A stretch of 64,000 nt of DNA, taken from contig NZ_JAEDAO010000001.1 in assembly GCF_016641735.1 (NCBI RefSeq), positions 3,286,001 through 3,350,000 on the forward strand, given 5' to 3'. This document shows positions 18,656 through 27,583 of the stretch, one piece after another (position 1 is the first letter of the stretch; every line of letters starts with the position of its first letter). The translations under genes and the position numbers were made by a program. The DNA is from Ramlibacter algicola (GTDB taxonomy: Bacteria; Pseudomonadota; Gammaproteobacteria; Burkholderiales; Burkholderiaceae_C). The notes beneath the pieces were generated by a model that was given only the letters and a program-made list of their open reading frames with translations, had not been told where the DNA came from and did no database searches.

Positions 18656-20761
18656 CTACCGCGGCGCGCCCAGCTGCATCAGCCGCGCCGGGTCGACCGG
18701 CTTGGTCCAGTGGTGGTCGAAGCCGGCTGCCAGTGCAGCCTGCTTGTCCTGCTCCTGCCCCCAGCCGGTGAGCGCGATCAGGATCGGCTGGCGCACGCCC
18801 TCGAGCTTGCGGATGCGGCGTGCCACCTCGTAGCCGTCGAAGTCGGGCAGCCCGATGTCCAGCAGCACGACGTCGGGCCGGAACTCGGCCGTCAGGCGCA
18901 CCGCGCCCGTGCCGTCGTGCGCGATGGCGACCTGGTGTCCCGACATCCCGAGCAGCTCGGCGACCGTGCTTGCGGCGTCTTCGTTGTCGTCGACGACGAG
19001 CAGCTTGCGCGGGCCGGTGCCGGGTGCGGGCGCGCTGCCGGCATCGGCGGCCGGGCGCGGCGGCGCCGGCGGCGCGGTGCGCGGCAGGACCACGATGAAC
19101 TCGCTGCCCTGCTCCTCGCCGCGGCTGTGTGCCTCGACGCGGCCGCCGTGCAGGCGCACCAGGCCTTCAACCAGCGACAGCCCGATGCCCAGGCCGCCCT
19201 GGCGCCGGTCGTCCGGCTGCTCGACCTGCGTGAACAGCCCGAACACCTTGCCGAGCATCGCGGGCTGGATGCCGATGCCGTTGTCGCGCACGACGACGCG
19301 CAGCTCCGATGCATCGCCGTCGACGATCACGTCGATCTTGCCGCCGCGGCGCGTGTACTTCGCCGCGTTGTTCAGCAGGTTGGAGAACACCTGGGTCAGG
19401 CGCGCGGGATCGCCCACGATGTCGGTCGGCGCGTCGGGGAAGGAGATCGACAGCTTGTGGTGCAGCGCCTCGATGTGCGGGCGGCTGATCTCGACCGCCG
19501 CGCCGATCACGTGCACCAGGTTCGTCGCTTCCTTGTGCAGTTCGATCTTGCCGGTGCCGATGCGCGACACGTCCAGCAGGTCGTCGACCAGGCGCGCAAG
19601 CTGCCCGACCTGGCGTTCCATCACGCCGACCGCATGCTCGATGCGCTGCGGGTCGCCCCGCGCACGGCGCACCAGCGACAGCCCGTTCCAGATCGGCGCC
19701 AGCGGGTTGCGCAGCTCGTGCGCCAGCGTGGCGAGAAACACGTCCTTGGTCCGGTCCGCTTCGCGCATGGTGCCCACCAACTGCGCGTTGTCGATCGCGA
19801 TGGCGGCGCGGTGGGCGAGGTCCTCGGCCAGCGCGAGGTCGCCGGTGTCGTACTCGCGCCCGGACTCCGCGGTGATGAAGGTCAGCACGCCGATCGTGCG
19901 CCCGCGCACGGTCAGCGGGGCGCCGATGTACGAGCGCAGGCCCAGGCCGCGCAGCATGCGCAGCAGCTCCTGGTCGGACGTTCCGTTGGCCAGCATCTCG
20001 TCCGTGATGTGGCCCACGAGCAGCCCCTGCCCGGTGCGCAGCACGTTCCACGTGCCCGCGGGGCTGGCGGGATCCGGCGGATAGCACCGGTGCAGGTCAT
20101 GCGCGAGTTGCACCTTCGCGGGGTCGACGTGCGCGGCCGAGACGCGCGCCAGCGAGCCGTCCGGCTGCAGCAGGTCGACGGCACACCAGTCGGCGAAGCG
20201 AGGGACGGCCAGGCGCGCGATGCGGTCCAGCGTGCACTGCCAGTCGTCGACCTCGGCCAGTTCCTCGCTGGCACGCGCGAGGAACGTGAGGTCGCTCTCG
20301 ACCTGCTTGCGCCGCGTGATGTCCATGCACACGCCGGCCATGGAGCGCGGCTGGCCGGCGGTGTCGCGCCGCACCCGGCCGCGGGCCTCGAGCCAGCGCA
20401 CCGTGCCGTCGGGCCAGACGACGCGGTACTCGACCCGGTGCCATCCCGTGCCCGCGATCGACTGCTGGTAGGCCTGCTGGAAGTGCTCGCGGTCCTCCGG
20501 ATGGATGCGCTCGGCGTAGTTGGTGATGTCGGGCGTCGGCGCGTCGGGCGGCAGGCCGTGCAGGCGATCCATGCCTGGCCACCAGCGCGTCGCGCCCGTG
20601 GCCAGGTCGATCTGCCAGAGCCCCAGGTTGCCGGCCTCGATCGCGAGCTGGAGCGGCTCCTCGGCCTCGTGCAGGTCCATGGGGCGCGCGCGGCCATTGC
20701 CGGAGAGCGCGGTCGCAGCCGGGGAGGCCACGGCCGGGGAGGGTTCGGTCCTGCTGAGCAT
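18656..20761 (-). CDS. Hybrid histidine kinase with PAS, GAF, kinase and receiver domains
   Basis: A 701-residue cytosolic signalling protein. A PAS domain with PAC region covers about residues 35-160 (PDGTVRWLEARGR). A GAF domain follows at about 165-330. The H-box is LATLAHELRNPLAPI. The ATPase domain shows NLLNNAAKYT, DNGIGIQPAM and GGLGIGLSLV. A C-terminal receiver domain has its Asp in VVLLDIGLPDFDGYE and the Lys in HHWTKPVDP. No membrane helices are visible, so it probably senses a soluble or redox/light-type signal through PAS and GAF; which one cannot be told. No separate response-regulator gene is adjacent. Confidence 0.93.
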   Translation of the reverse strand: MLSRTEPSPAVASPAATALSGNGRARPMDLHEAEEPLQLAIEAGNLGLWQIDLATGATRWWPGMDRLHGLPPDAPTPDITNYAERIHPEDREHFQQAYQQSIAGTGWHRVEYRVVWPDGTVRWLEARGRVRRDTAGQPRSMAGVCMDITRRKQVESDLTFLARASEELAEVDDWQCTLDRIARLAVPRFADWCAVDLLQPDGSLARVSAAHVDPAKVQLAHDLHRCYPPDPASPAGTWNVLRTGQGLLVGHITDEMLANGTSDQELLRMLRGLGLRSYIGAPLTVRGRTIGVLTFITAESGREYDTGDLALAEDLAHRAAIAIDNAQLVGTMREADRTKDVFLATLAHELRNPLAPIWNGLSLVRRARGDPQRIEHAVGVMERQVGQLARLVDDLLDVSRIGTGKIELHKEATNLVHVIGAAVEISRPHIEALHHKLSISFPDAPTDIVGDPARLTQVFSNLLNNAAKYTRRGGKIDVIVDGDASELRVVVRDNGIGIQPAMLGKVFGLFTQVEQPDDRRQGGLGIGLSLVEGLVRLHGGRVEAHSRGEEQGSEFIVVLPRTAPPAPPRPAADAGSAPAPGTGPRKLLVVDDNEDAASTVAELLGMSGHQVAIAHDGTGAVRLTAEFRPDVVLLDIGLPDFDGYEVARRIRKLEGVRQPILIALTGWGQEQDKQAALAAGFDHHWTKPVDPARLMQLGAPR

Positions 20762-20936
20762 GGGTGATCGAACTGCTGGCCCAGAGTAGCGGGATTCCGG
20801 CCGCCCGCGCGGCGTGCCCGGGCCTGCGCATGCAATGCGCGCCCGCGCCGCATCCCGTTCACGCCGGACCTCCCCCGCGCCGGTGCTCAGGACCTTGCTA
20901 TGGATTCATGAGCCACCAGCATGCGTAACAGCTGCA

Positions 20937-22118
20937 TCAGCCTGCAGTTGCGGCGCTTTCCAGCTGATCAGTTCGCCGCGCCGCGAGCGTTGCGAGCACG
21001 GCCAGCGCGGCTGCCGCACCGAACAGCGCCTGGAATCCCCAGCGCGACACGACCGCACCGCCACCGACGACACCGATGACGCCGCCGAGTCCGTAGCCGC
21101 TGACGGTGAACAGGGCCTGCCCGCGGCCGCGCAGCCGGCCCGGGAAGTGCGCCGACACCATCGCGATGCACGTCGCGTGGTGCGTGGCAAAGGTGAGCGC
21201 ATGCAGCGCCTGCGCGAGGAAAAGCGCGACGAGCGACGCTGCGCCCCAGCCCGTGAGCACCATGCGCAGCACGGTCGCGATGCCGCACACCCACAGCCAG
21301 CGCGTGAGCGGCAGCCGCGGCAACCAGCGGCCCTGGCCGAAGAACCATGCCACCTCGACAATCACCGACACCGCCCACAGCAGGCCGATCGTTCCCTTGC
21401 CGTAGCCGCGCGCGTCGAGGTAGAGCGAGAAGAAGCCGTAGATGGCGAAGTGCGCCATCACGTGGAAGAACAGCGAGACGAAGAACCACCGCACGACGGG
21501 TTGGCGCAACACCGGGCCGATGGGCGCGCCGCGTGCCGCGCCGTGCACCGGCTCCTCGTGCGCGGACGGCAGCCACAAGGTGCACGCCAGCACGGCCGCG
21601 AGCGTCAGCAGCGTCCAGCCCGGGAAGTGGCCCATGCCGAAGCGCTCGAACCACGCTCCGGCGAGGAACACCGTGACCATGAAGCCGACCGAGCCCCACA
21701 GGCGCACGCGCCCGTAGCGGCCCCAGTCGCCGGCGACCAGGTGCGCCATCGCGGCCTCGGTGAGCGACATCATCGAGCTGGTGTGCGTGAACATCAGCAG
21801 CAGCACGACGCCCACCCACCAGGTGCCGCCGTTCCACCACAGGCCCAGCGACGCGACGAGCGCGACGACCGCGGACCAGCGCAGCAGCTTCACGCGCTCG
21901 CCGGTGTGGTCGGACAGCGCGCCCCACGCATAGGGCGCGAACACGCGCGTGAACGATTGCACCGACGTCAGCAGGCTGATGACGACGATCGGCAGGCCGA
22001 GCGACTTCAGCCACAACGGCAGGTACGGGTTGAAGAAGCCGATGTGCGCGAAGTAGGTCGCGGACAGCGCGGCGAACGGGACGAGCGCCCGGCGCGCGGG
22101 CGGTGGCGCGGCCGTCAT
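20937..22118 (-). CDS. MFS transporter, phenylpropionate-permease-like
   Basis: A 393-residue integral membrane protein with about 12 hydrophobic segments and no signal peptide. The opening YFAHIGFFNPYLPLWLKSLG and the loop GALSDHTGERVKLL fit the MFS group related to the 3-phenylpropionate transporter HcaT and the LacY/nucleoside-permease branch. ATG 22118 is 7 bases after the aroC stop and is followed by a typical cytosolic N-terminus; the longer in-frame start overlaps aroC. Its placement behind aroC may only reflect transcription and not a shared pathway. The substrate is unknown. Confidence 0.85.
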   Translation of the reverse strand: MTAAPPPARRALVPFAALSATYFAHIGFFNPYLPLWLKSLGLPIVVISLLTSVQSFTRVFAPYAWGALSDHTGERVKLLRWSAVVALVASLGLWWNGGTWWVGVVLLLMFTHTSSMMSLTEAAMAHLVAGDWGRYGRVRLWGSVGFMVTVFLAGAWFERFGMGHFPGWTLLTLAAVLACTLWLPSAHEEPVHGAARGAPIGPVLRQPVVRWFFVSLFFHVMAHFAIYGFFSLYLDARGYGKGTIGLLWAVSVIVEVAWFFGQGRWLPRLPLTRWLWVCGIATVLRMVLTGWGAASLVALFLAQALHALTFATHHATCIAMVSAHFPGRLRGRGQALFTVSGYGLGGVIGVVGGGAVVSRWGFQALFGAAAALAVLATLAARRTDQLESAATAG

Positions 22119-22125
22119 CGGCCGG

Positions 22126-23223
22126 TCAGGGGAGCGAGGCCGGGATCGGCTGCAGCGGCGGCTGCACGTCGGCGTTCTGCGCGCGGTGGCGCAGCACATG
22201 GTCCATCACCACCAGCGCCAGCATCGCCTCGGCGATCGGCGTCGCGCGGATGCCCACGCACGGGTCGTGGCGGCCCTTGGTGACGACCTGCGCCGGCTGG
22301 CCCTGCACGTCGATGCTGTCACGCGGGCTGAGGATCGAACTGGTGGGCTTGATGGCGATCGAGATCTCGAGGTCCTGCCCCGTGCTGATGCCGCCCAGCA
22401 CGCCACCGGCGTTGTTGGTGGCGAAACCCTGCGGCGTCAGCGAGTCGCCATGCGTGGTGCCGCGCTGCCCGACGCTGGCAAACCCGGCGCCGATCTCCAC
22501 GCCCTTGACGGCGTTGATGCCCATCATCGCCCATGCGATGTCGGCATCGAGCTTGTCGTACAGCGGCTCGCCCAGGCCCGGCGGGACGTTGGTCGCCGTC
22601 ACGCGAATGCGCGCGCCGCACGAATCGCCGGCCTTGCGCAACGCATCCATGTATGTCTCGAGGTGCGAGACGTCAGCGATGGGCGCGAAGAACGCGTTGC
22701 GCGGGACGTGGTCCCAGGATTCGAACGGGATCGCGATCTCGCCCAGCTGCTGCATGCAGCCGCGGAACTGGATGCCGTGCCTGGCGTGCAGCCACTTCCT
22801 GGCGACGGCGCCGGCAGCGACCATGGGTGCGGTCAGCCGCGCCGACGACCGCCCGCCGCCGCGCGGGTCACGCAGGCCGTATTTCTGCAGGTAGGCGTAG
22901 TCGGCGTGGCCCGGACGGAAGGCCTGCGCAACGGCGGCGTAGTCCTTGCTGCGCTGGTCGGTGTTGCGGATCAACAGGCAGATCGGCGTGCCGGTGGTCT
23001 TGCCCTCGTACACGCCGGACAGTATCTCGACCTTGTCCTCTTCCTGCCGCTGCGTGACGTGCCGGCTGGTTCCCGGACGGCGACGGTCGAGATCGGGCTG
23101 GATGTCGGCTTCGGACAGCTCCATGCCGGGCGGGCAGCCGTCGATGACGCACCCGATGGCCGGCCCGTGCGATTCACCGAAGTTGGTGACCGCGAAGAGG
23201 GTGCCGAAGGTGTTGCCGCTCAT
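22126..23223 (-). CDS. aroC: Chorismate synthase
   Basis: A 365-residue enzyme that converts 5-enolpyruvylshikimate-3-phosphate to chorismate with reduced FMN as cofactor. Signatures are [22 protein letters not shown] at the N-terminus, then [20 protein letters not shown] and GMGINAV-like [18 protein letters not shown]. Size is normal for the bacterial enzyme. It sits 35 bases after the CBS-protein gene and 7 bases before the permease gene. Its pathway partners aroA, pheA and tyrA are encoded 30 kb away in this window. Confidence 0.96.
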   Translation of the reverse strand: MSGNTFGTLFAVTNFGESHGPAIGCVIDGCPPGMELSEADIQPDLDRRRPGTSRHVTQRQEEDKVEILSGVYEGKTTGTPICLLIRNTDQRSKDYAAVAQAFRPGHADYAYLQKYGLRDPRGGGRSSARLTAPMVAAGAVARKWLHARHGIQFRGCMQQLGEIAIPFESWDHVPRNAFFAPIADVSHLETYMDALRKAGDSCGARIRVTATNVPPGLGEPLYDKLDADIAWAMMGINAVKGVEIGAGFASVGQRGTTHGDSLTPQGFATNNAGGVLGGISTGQDLEISIAIKPTSSILSPRDSIDVQGQPAQVVTKGRHDPCVGIRATPIAEAMLALVVMDHVLRHRAQNADVQPPLQPIPASLP

Positions 23224-23258
23224 GGGGTGCCATTATCCGGCAGCCCCGGAGGCGGTCT

Positions 23259-23723
23259 TCAGAGCGACGCGGAAGGCAGCTGGTCTTCCGCGGCAGGCCA
23301 GTCGCGGATGTAGGCCTTGAGCATGCGGTTCTCGAAGTTCTGGCTGTCCACGACCGCCTTGGCGACGTCGTAGAAGCTGATGACGCCCATCAGCATGCGG
23401 CGGTCCATCACCGGCATGTAGCGCGCATGGCGCTCCAGCATCATGCGGCGCACTTCGTCCAGTTCGGTTTCCATCGTGCAGGTGAGCGGGTGGTCGTCCA
23501 TCGCCGTGCGCACCAGGCGCTCGCCGACGACGCCGCCGTTCTTCACGATGCACTGGATCACTTCGCGGAAGGTCAGCATGCCCACCAGGTCGCCATGCCC
23601 CATGACGACCAGCGAGCCGATGTCCTTGTCCGCCATCGTCGCAATGGCGGTGGCGAGCGGCTCGTCGGGGCCGACGGTGTAGAGCGTGTTGCCTTTGACG
23701 CGCAGGATGTCGCTGACCTTCAT
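23259..23723 (-). CDS. CBS-domain pair protein
   Basis: A 154-residue protein that consists of little more than two CBS motifs (about residues 8-60 and 75-130), the module that binds AMP, ATP or NAD-type ligands. The start KVSDILRVKGNTLYTVGPDEPLATAIATM and the repeat unit VRRMMLERHARYMPVMD are typical. The start ATG 23723 has GAGGAG upstream, which settles it against longer in-frame options. It is the first gene of a run with aroC. Its role (an energy-sensing regulator) is only inferred. The metY gene is divergent. Confidence 0.88.
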   Translation of the reverse strand: MKVSDILRVKGNTLYTVGPDEPLATAIATMADKDIGSLVVMGHGDLVGMLTFREVIQCIVKNGGVVGERLVRTAMDDHPLTCTMETELDEVRRMMLERHARYMPVMDRRMLMGVISFYDVAKAVVDSQNFENRMLKAYIRDWPAAEDQLPSASL

Positions 23724-23823
23724 GCCTGTCTCCTCGGGTGGCGGCCACGAGGGCCGTCGAGCCAATATAGCCCACAATCCCGCGGTCCGCACCCACGGGG
23801 CGGACACGAAGGAGAAGACCCCC

Positions 23824-25125
23824 ATGCCCGGCCATTCCGACCCCGGCTTCGACACCCTCGCGCTGCATGCCGGCGCGGCCCCCGACCCCGCGACCGGCGC
23901 GCGCGCCGTGCCGATCCACCTGACCACGTCGTTCGTCTTCGAGTCGAGCGACCACGCCGCCGCGCTGTTCAACCTGGAACGGTCGGGCCACGTCTATTCG
24001 CGCATCAGCAATCCGACCAACGCGGTGCTGGAGCAGCGCGTCGCCGCCCTCGAAGGCGGCATCGGCGCGATCTCCACGGCGAGTGGCCAGGCGGCCCTGC
24101 ACCTGGCCATCGCGACGCTGATGGGCTCCGGCTCGCACATCGTCGCGAGCACGGCGCTGTATGGCGGCTCGCAGAACCTGCTGCACTACACGCTGCGTCG
24201 CTTCGGCATCGAGACCACGTTCGTGCAGCCGGGCGACATCGACGGCTGGCGTGCCGCCATCCGGCCCAATACCAAGCTGCTGTTCGGCGAGACCGTCGGC
24301 AACCCGGGCCTCGACGTGCTGGACATCCCGACGGTGTCGGCCATCGCGCACGAGGCGCGCGTGCCGCTGCTGGTCGACTCGACGCTGACCTCGCCGTGGC
24401 TCATGCAACCGCTGGCGCACGGTGCGGACCTGGTCTACCACTCGGCCACCAAGTTCCTGTCGGGCCACGGGACCGTCATCGGCGGCGTCGTGGTGGACGG
24501 CGGCAGCTTCGACTGGGACGCGTCCGGCAAGTTCGGCGAGCTCACCGCGCCCTACGACGGCTTCCACAACATGGTGTTCACCGAGGAATCGACGGTCGGC
24601 GCCTTCCTGCTGCGCGCGCGGCGCGAAGGCCTGCGCGACTTCGGCGCCAGCATGAGCCCGCACACGGCATGGCTCATCCTGCAGGGCATCGAGACGCTGC
24701 CGCTGCGGATGGAACGCCACATGCGCAACACCGAGAAGGTGGTGCAGTTCCTCGCGGCGCACCCGTTCGTGGCGCGCGTCGGCCACCCGATGCTGGAGTC
24801 GCACGCCAGCCACCAGCTGGCGAAAAAGCTGCTGCCGCGCGGCGCGGGCTCGGTGTTCAGCTTCGACATCAAGGGCAATCGCGCGCAGGGCCGCGCCTTC
24901 ATCGAGGCGCTGAAGCTGTTCAGCCACCTGGCGAACGTGGGCGATTGCCGCTCGCTGGTGATCCACCCGGCGAGCACGACGCACTTCCGCATGACCGACG
25001 AAGCGCTGGCCCAGGCCGGCATCTCGCAGGGGACGATCCGCCTGTCGATCGGCCTGGAAGACGCGGACGACCTGGTCGAAGACCTCAAGCGGGCGCTGAA
25101 GGCGGCCGAGAAGGCGGGGAGCTGA
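23824..25125 (+). CDS. metY: O-acetylhomoserine sulfhydrylase (aminocarboxypropyltransferase)
   Basis: A 433-residue PLP enzyme of the Cys/Met metabolism family that makes homocysteine from O-acetylhomoserine and sulfide. The start GFDTLALHAGAAPDPATGAR and the block YSRISNPTNAVLEQRVAALEGG are family-typical. The PLP Lys lies in VYHSATKFLSGHG. Length (about 430) and the insert after that motif favour MetY over the shorter MetZ/MetB enzymes. AGGAG precedes the ATG. It is followed after one base by an alpha/beta hydrolase gene and then a P450 gene, which suggests a shared transcript. Confidence 0.92.
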   Translation: MPGHSDPGFDTLALHAGAAPDPATGARAVPIHLTTSFVFESSDHAAALFNLERSGHVYSRISNPTNAVLEQRVAALEGGIGAISTASGQAALHLAIATLMGSGSHIVASTALYGGSQNLLHYTLRRFGIETTFVQPGDIDGWRAAIRPNTKLLFGETVGNPGLDVLDIPTVSAIAHEARVPLLVDSTLTSPWLMQPLAHGADLVYHSATKFLSGHGTVIGGVVVDGGSFDWDASGKFGELTAPYDGFHNMVFTEESTVGAFLLRARREGLRDFGASMSPHTAWLILQGIETLPLRMERHMRNTEKVVQFLAAHPFVARVGHPMLESHASHQLAKKLLPRGAGSVFSFDIKGNRAQGRAFIEALKLFSHLANVGDCRSLVIHPASTTHFRMTDEALAQAGISQGTIRLSIGLEDADDLVEDLKRALKAAEKAGS

Positions 25126-25126
25126 G

Positions 25127-25945
25127 ATGGAACTCGCCGTCCGCGGCCACCGCACTTATTGCTACACCGGCGGCAAGGCGTTCGATCCGGCCAAGCCGAC
25201 CGCCGTCTTCCTGCACGGCGTGCTGAACGACCACAGCGTGTGGGCCTTGCAATCGCGCTACCTGGCCAACCACGGCTGGAACGTGCTGGCGGTCGACCTG
25301 CCCGGCCATTGCCGCAGCGAGGGCGAGGCGCCCTCCTCCACCGAGGAAGCCGCGGACTTCGTGCGCGACCTGCTGGATGCCGCGAAGCTGGAGAAAGCCG
25401 CGCTCGTGGGCCACAGCTGGGGATCACTGATCGCGATGGAAGCCGCGGCGCGGTTGAAGGACCGCATCACGCATCTCGCGCTGGTGGGCACGGCGTTCCC
25501 GATGAAGGTGTCGCCGGCGCTGCTCGAGGCCAGCCAGCACGACCCGGAGAAGGCGATCCACATGATCAGCGTGTTCTCCTGGTCCACGCTCGCGCCGCCG
25601 CCCTCCTCCCTCGGGCCGGGCACCTGGATCTGGGGCGCGGGCAAGGCGCTCAACCGCCGCGTGCTGCGCAGCAACCCGAAGGTCAACGTGTTCCACCGCG
25701 GGTTCGTCGCCTGCGACAAGTACGCGAACGGCTTGCAGGCGATCACGCAGGCCACCTGTCCCGTGCTGTTCGTGCTCGGCCGCATGGACCAGATGACGCA
25801 GGCCAAGGCCGCGCAGCCGCTGGTGGAAGCCGCGCGCGGTGCCGGCAGGCAGGTGCGCGTCGTGACGGTCGAGGCCGGCCACCACGAAATGACCGAGGCG
25901 CCGGACACGGTGCTCGGCGCCTTGAAGGAGTTCCTGCACGCATGA
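25127..25945 (+). CDS. Alpha/beta-fold hydrolase
   Basis: A 272-residue alpha/beta hydrolase. The oxyanion-hole motif is FLHGVLNDHSVW, the nucleophile elbow is VGHSWGS, the acidic residue is probably in LGRMDQMT and the catalytic His is in EAGHHEM. No signal peptide is present, so it is cytosolic. The family includes esterases, lactonases and C-C bond hydrolases, and the substrate cannot be chosen. Its ATG comes one base after the metY stop, and its stop overlaps the P450 start (ATGA), so the three are almost certainly translated from one message. Confidence 0.88.
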   Translation: MELAVRGHRTYCYTGGKAFDPAKPTAVFLHGVLNDHSVWALQSRYLANHGWNVLAVDLPGHCRSEGEAPSSTEEAADFVRDLLDAAKLEKAALVGHSWGSLIAMEAAARLKDRITHLALVGTAFPMKVSPALLEASQHDPEKAIHMISVFSWSTLAPPPSSLGPGTWIWGAGKALNRRVLRSNPKVNVFHRGFVACDKYANGLQAITQATCPVLFVLGRMDQMTQAKAAQPLVEAARGAGRQVRVVTVEAGHHEMTEAPDTVLGALKEFLHA

Positions 25946-27222
25946 CGATGGACGCGATCACGCCCCCGATGGCCCCCGAACGCGCGCGAGAGATCGCGGC
26001 GAGCTTCGACCTGCGCGCGCTGCCGAGGGACTTCTACGACAACCCGTTTCCCGTCTATGCCGCGCTGCGCGAGCAGCAGCCGGTGCGGCGCATGCCCGAC
26101 GGCTCGTGGTTCCTCACTCGCTACGCCGACCTGTGCGCGGTCTACCGCGACGCGCAGTCGTTCAGCTCCGACAAGAAGGTCGAGTTCACGCCGAAGTACG
26201 GCGAAGGCGCGCCGCTGCTCGCGCACCACACGACCAGCCTCGTCTTCAACGACCCGCCGCTGCACACGCGCGTGCGCAAGCTGATCATGGGCGCGCTGAC
26301 GCGGCGCGCCATCGCGGAGATGGAGCCGGGCCTGGTCACGCTGGTGGACGGGCTGCTGGACGCCATCGAGCAGCGCGGAGGCGGCGACCTGATCGAGGAT
26401 TTCGCCGCCGCGATCCCCGTCGAGATCATCGGCAACCTGCTGGGAGTGCCGCACGATGAACGCGGTCCCTTGCGCGACTGGTCGCTGGCGATCCTTGGCG
26501 CGCTCGAGCCCAGACTCACGCCGGAGCAGGAAGAGAGCGGCAACCGCAGCGTGACCGAGATGCTGGAGTACCTGCGCGGCTTGGTTGCGCGCCGCCGCCG
26601 TGAACCGGGCGACCCGGAGCACGACGTGCTGACGCGGCTGATCCTCGGCGAAGGAGGCGAGCAGCTGTCGGAGCACGAGCTGCTGCAGAACTGCATCTTC
26701 ATCCTCAACGCGGGCCACGAGACGACGACCAACCTGATCGGCAACGCATTGGTGGCGCTGCAGGAGTGGCCGCAGGAGAAGCAGTGGCTGCTTGGCGCCA
26801 TCGGGCGCGACGCCGGCGCTGCGGCCCTGGAGCCGGTGCTGTCGACGGCGGTGGACGAGTTCCTGCGCTTCGAGTCGTCGAACCAGCTCGGCAACCGCCG
26901 CGCGGTGCGGCCCGTGACCGTCGGCGGCGTCGACTTGCCGGAAGGCGCACTCGTGACGCTGTGCATCGGCGCGGCCAACCGCGACCCGGCCCAGTTCGAG
27001 CATCCGGACGTGCTGGACCTGCGCCGCGAGAACAACCGGCACCTGGCGTTCGGCTTCGGCATCCACCAGTGCGCCGGGCTCAGCCTGGCGCGGCTGGAAG
27101 GCCGGGTGGCGATCGGCCGGTTCCTCGCCCGCTTCCCGGGCTACCGGCTCACCGCGGTGCCGAAGCGCGGCGGCCGCGCGCGGTTCCGTGGCTTCCTGCA
27201 CGCGCCGTTCGCGGTCGCCTAA
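25942..27222 (+). CDS. Cytochrome P450
   Basis: A 426-residue soluble bacterial P450 monooxygenase. The I-helix oxygen-activation motif is AGHETTTN near residue 257. The ExxR motif is EFLR. The heme-binding loop is FGFGIHQCAGLSLAR with the Cys ligand at about residue 377. There is no membrane anchor, so it needs separate ferredoxin-type redox partners, and none is encoded nearby. The start ATG 25942 overlaps the hydrolase stop; ATG 25948 is a possible alternative. Coupling with the hydrolase suggests the two act on one compound, but the substrate is unknown. Confidence 0.93.
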   Translation: MTMDAITPPMAPERAREIAASFDLRALPRDFYDNPFPVYAALREQQPVRRMPDGSWFLTRYADLCAVYRDAQSFSSDKKVEFTPKYGEGAPLLAHHTTSLVFNDPPLHTRVRKLIMGALTRRAIAEMEPGLVTLVDGLLDAIEQRGGGDLIEDFAAAIPVEIIGNLLGVPHDERGPLRDWSLAILGALEPRLTPEQEESGNRSVTEMLEYLRGLVARRRREPGDPEHDVLTRLILGEGGEQLSEHELLQNCIFILNAGHETTTNLIGNALVALQEWPQEKQWLLGAIGRDAGAAALEPVLSTAVDEFLRFESSNQLGNRRAVRPVTVGGVDLPEGALVTLCIGAANRDPAQFEHPDVLDLRRENNRHLAFGFGIHQCAGLSLARLEGRVAIGRFLARFPGYRLTAVPKRGGRARFRGFLHAPFAVA

Positions 27223-27253
27223 ACTGCAGGCACAAGCACACGGAGACATTCGC

Positions 27254-27583
27254 ATGGACGCCACGACCCACGCTGCCGATCCCCGCTCGATGCACTCGTT
27301 CGCGGAGTTCTATCCGTTCTACCTGAACGAACACGCGAACCGCACCTGCCGGCGCCTGCACTTCGTGGGCTCCACCCTCGGCCTCCTGTGCGTGGCGTTG
27401 GCCATCGCCACGGCGACCTGGTGGTGGGTGCTAGTCGGACTGCTGTGCGGTTACGCCTTCGCGTGGATCGGGCACTTCGGCTTCGAGAAGAACAAGCCCG
27501 CCAGCTTCAAGCGGCCGCTCTACAGCTTCATGGGCGACTGGGTCATGTACAAGGACATCTGGACGGGGAAGATCCCCTTCTAG
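27254..27583 (+). CDS. Mpo1/DUF962-family membrane protein
   Basis: A 109-residue protein with two hydrophobic segments (about 42-75). It matches the DUF962/Mpo1-like family in its features: HSFAEFYPFYLNEHANRTCRRLHFVG near the N-terminus, then GYAFAWIGHFGFEKNKPASF, and a closing YSFMGDWVMYKDIWTGK. The conserved His residues are those linked, in the yeast homologue, to alpha-oxidation of 2-hydroxy fatty acids. A similar role here is unproven. The stop TAG is shared as a palindrome CTAG with the stop of the convergent YihY gene. Confidence 0.85.
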   Translation: MDATTHAADPRSMHSFAEFYPFYLNEHANRTCRRLHFVGSTLGLLCVALAIATATWWWVLVGLLCGYAFAWIGHFGFEKNKPASFKRPLYSFMGDWVMYKDIWTGKIPF

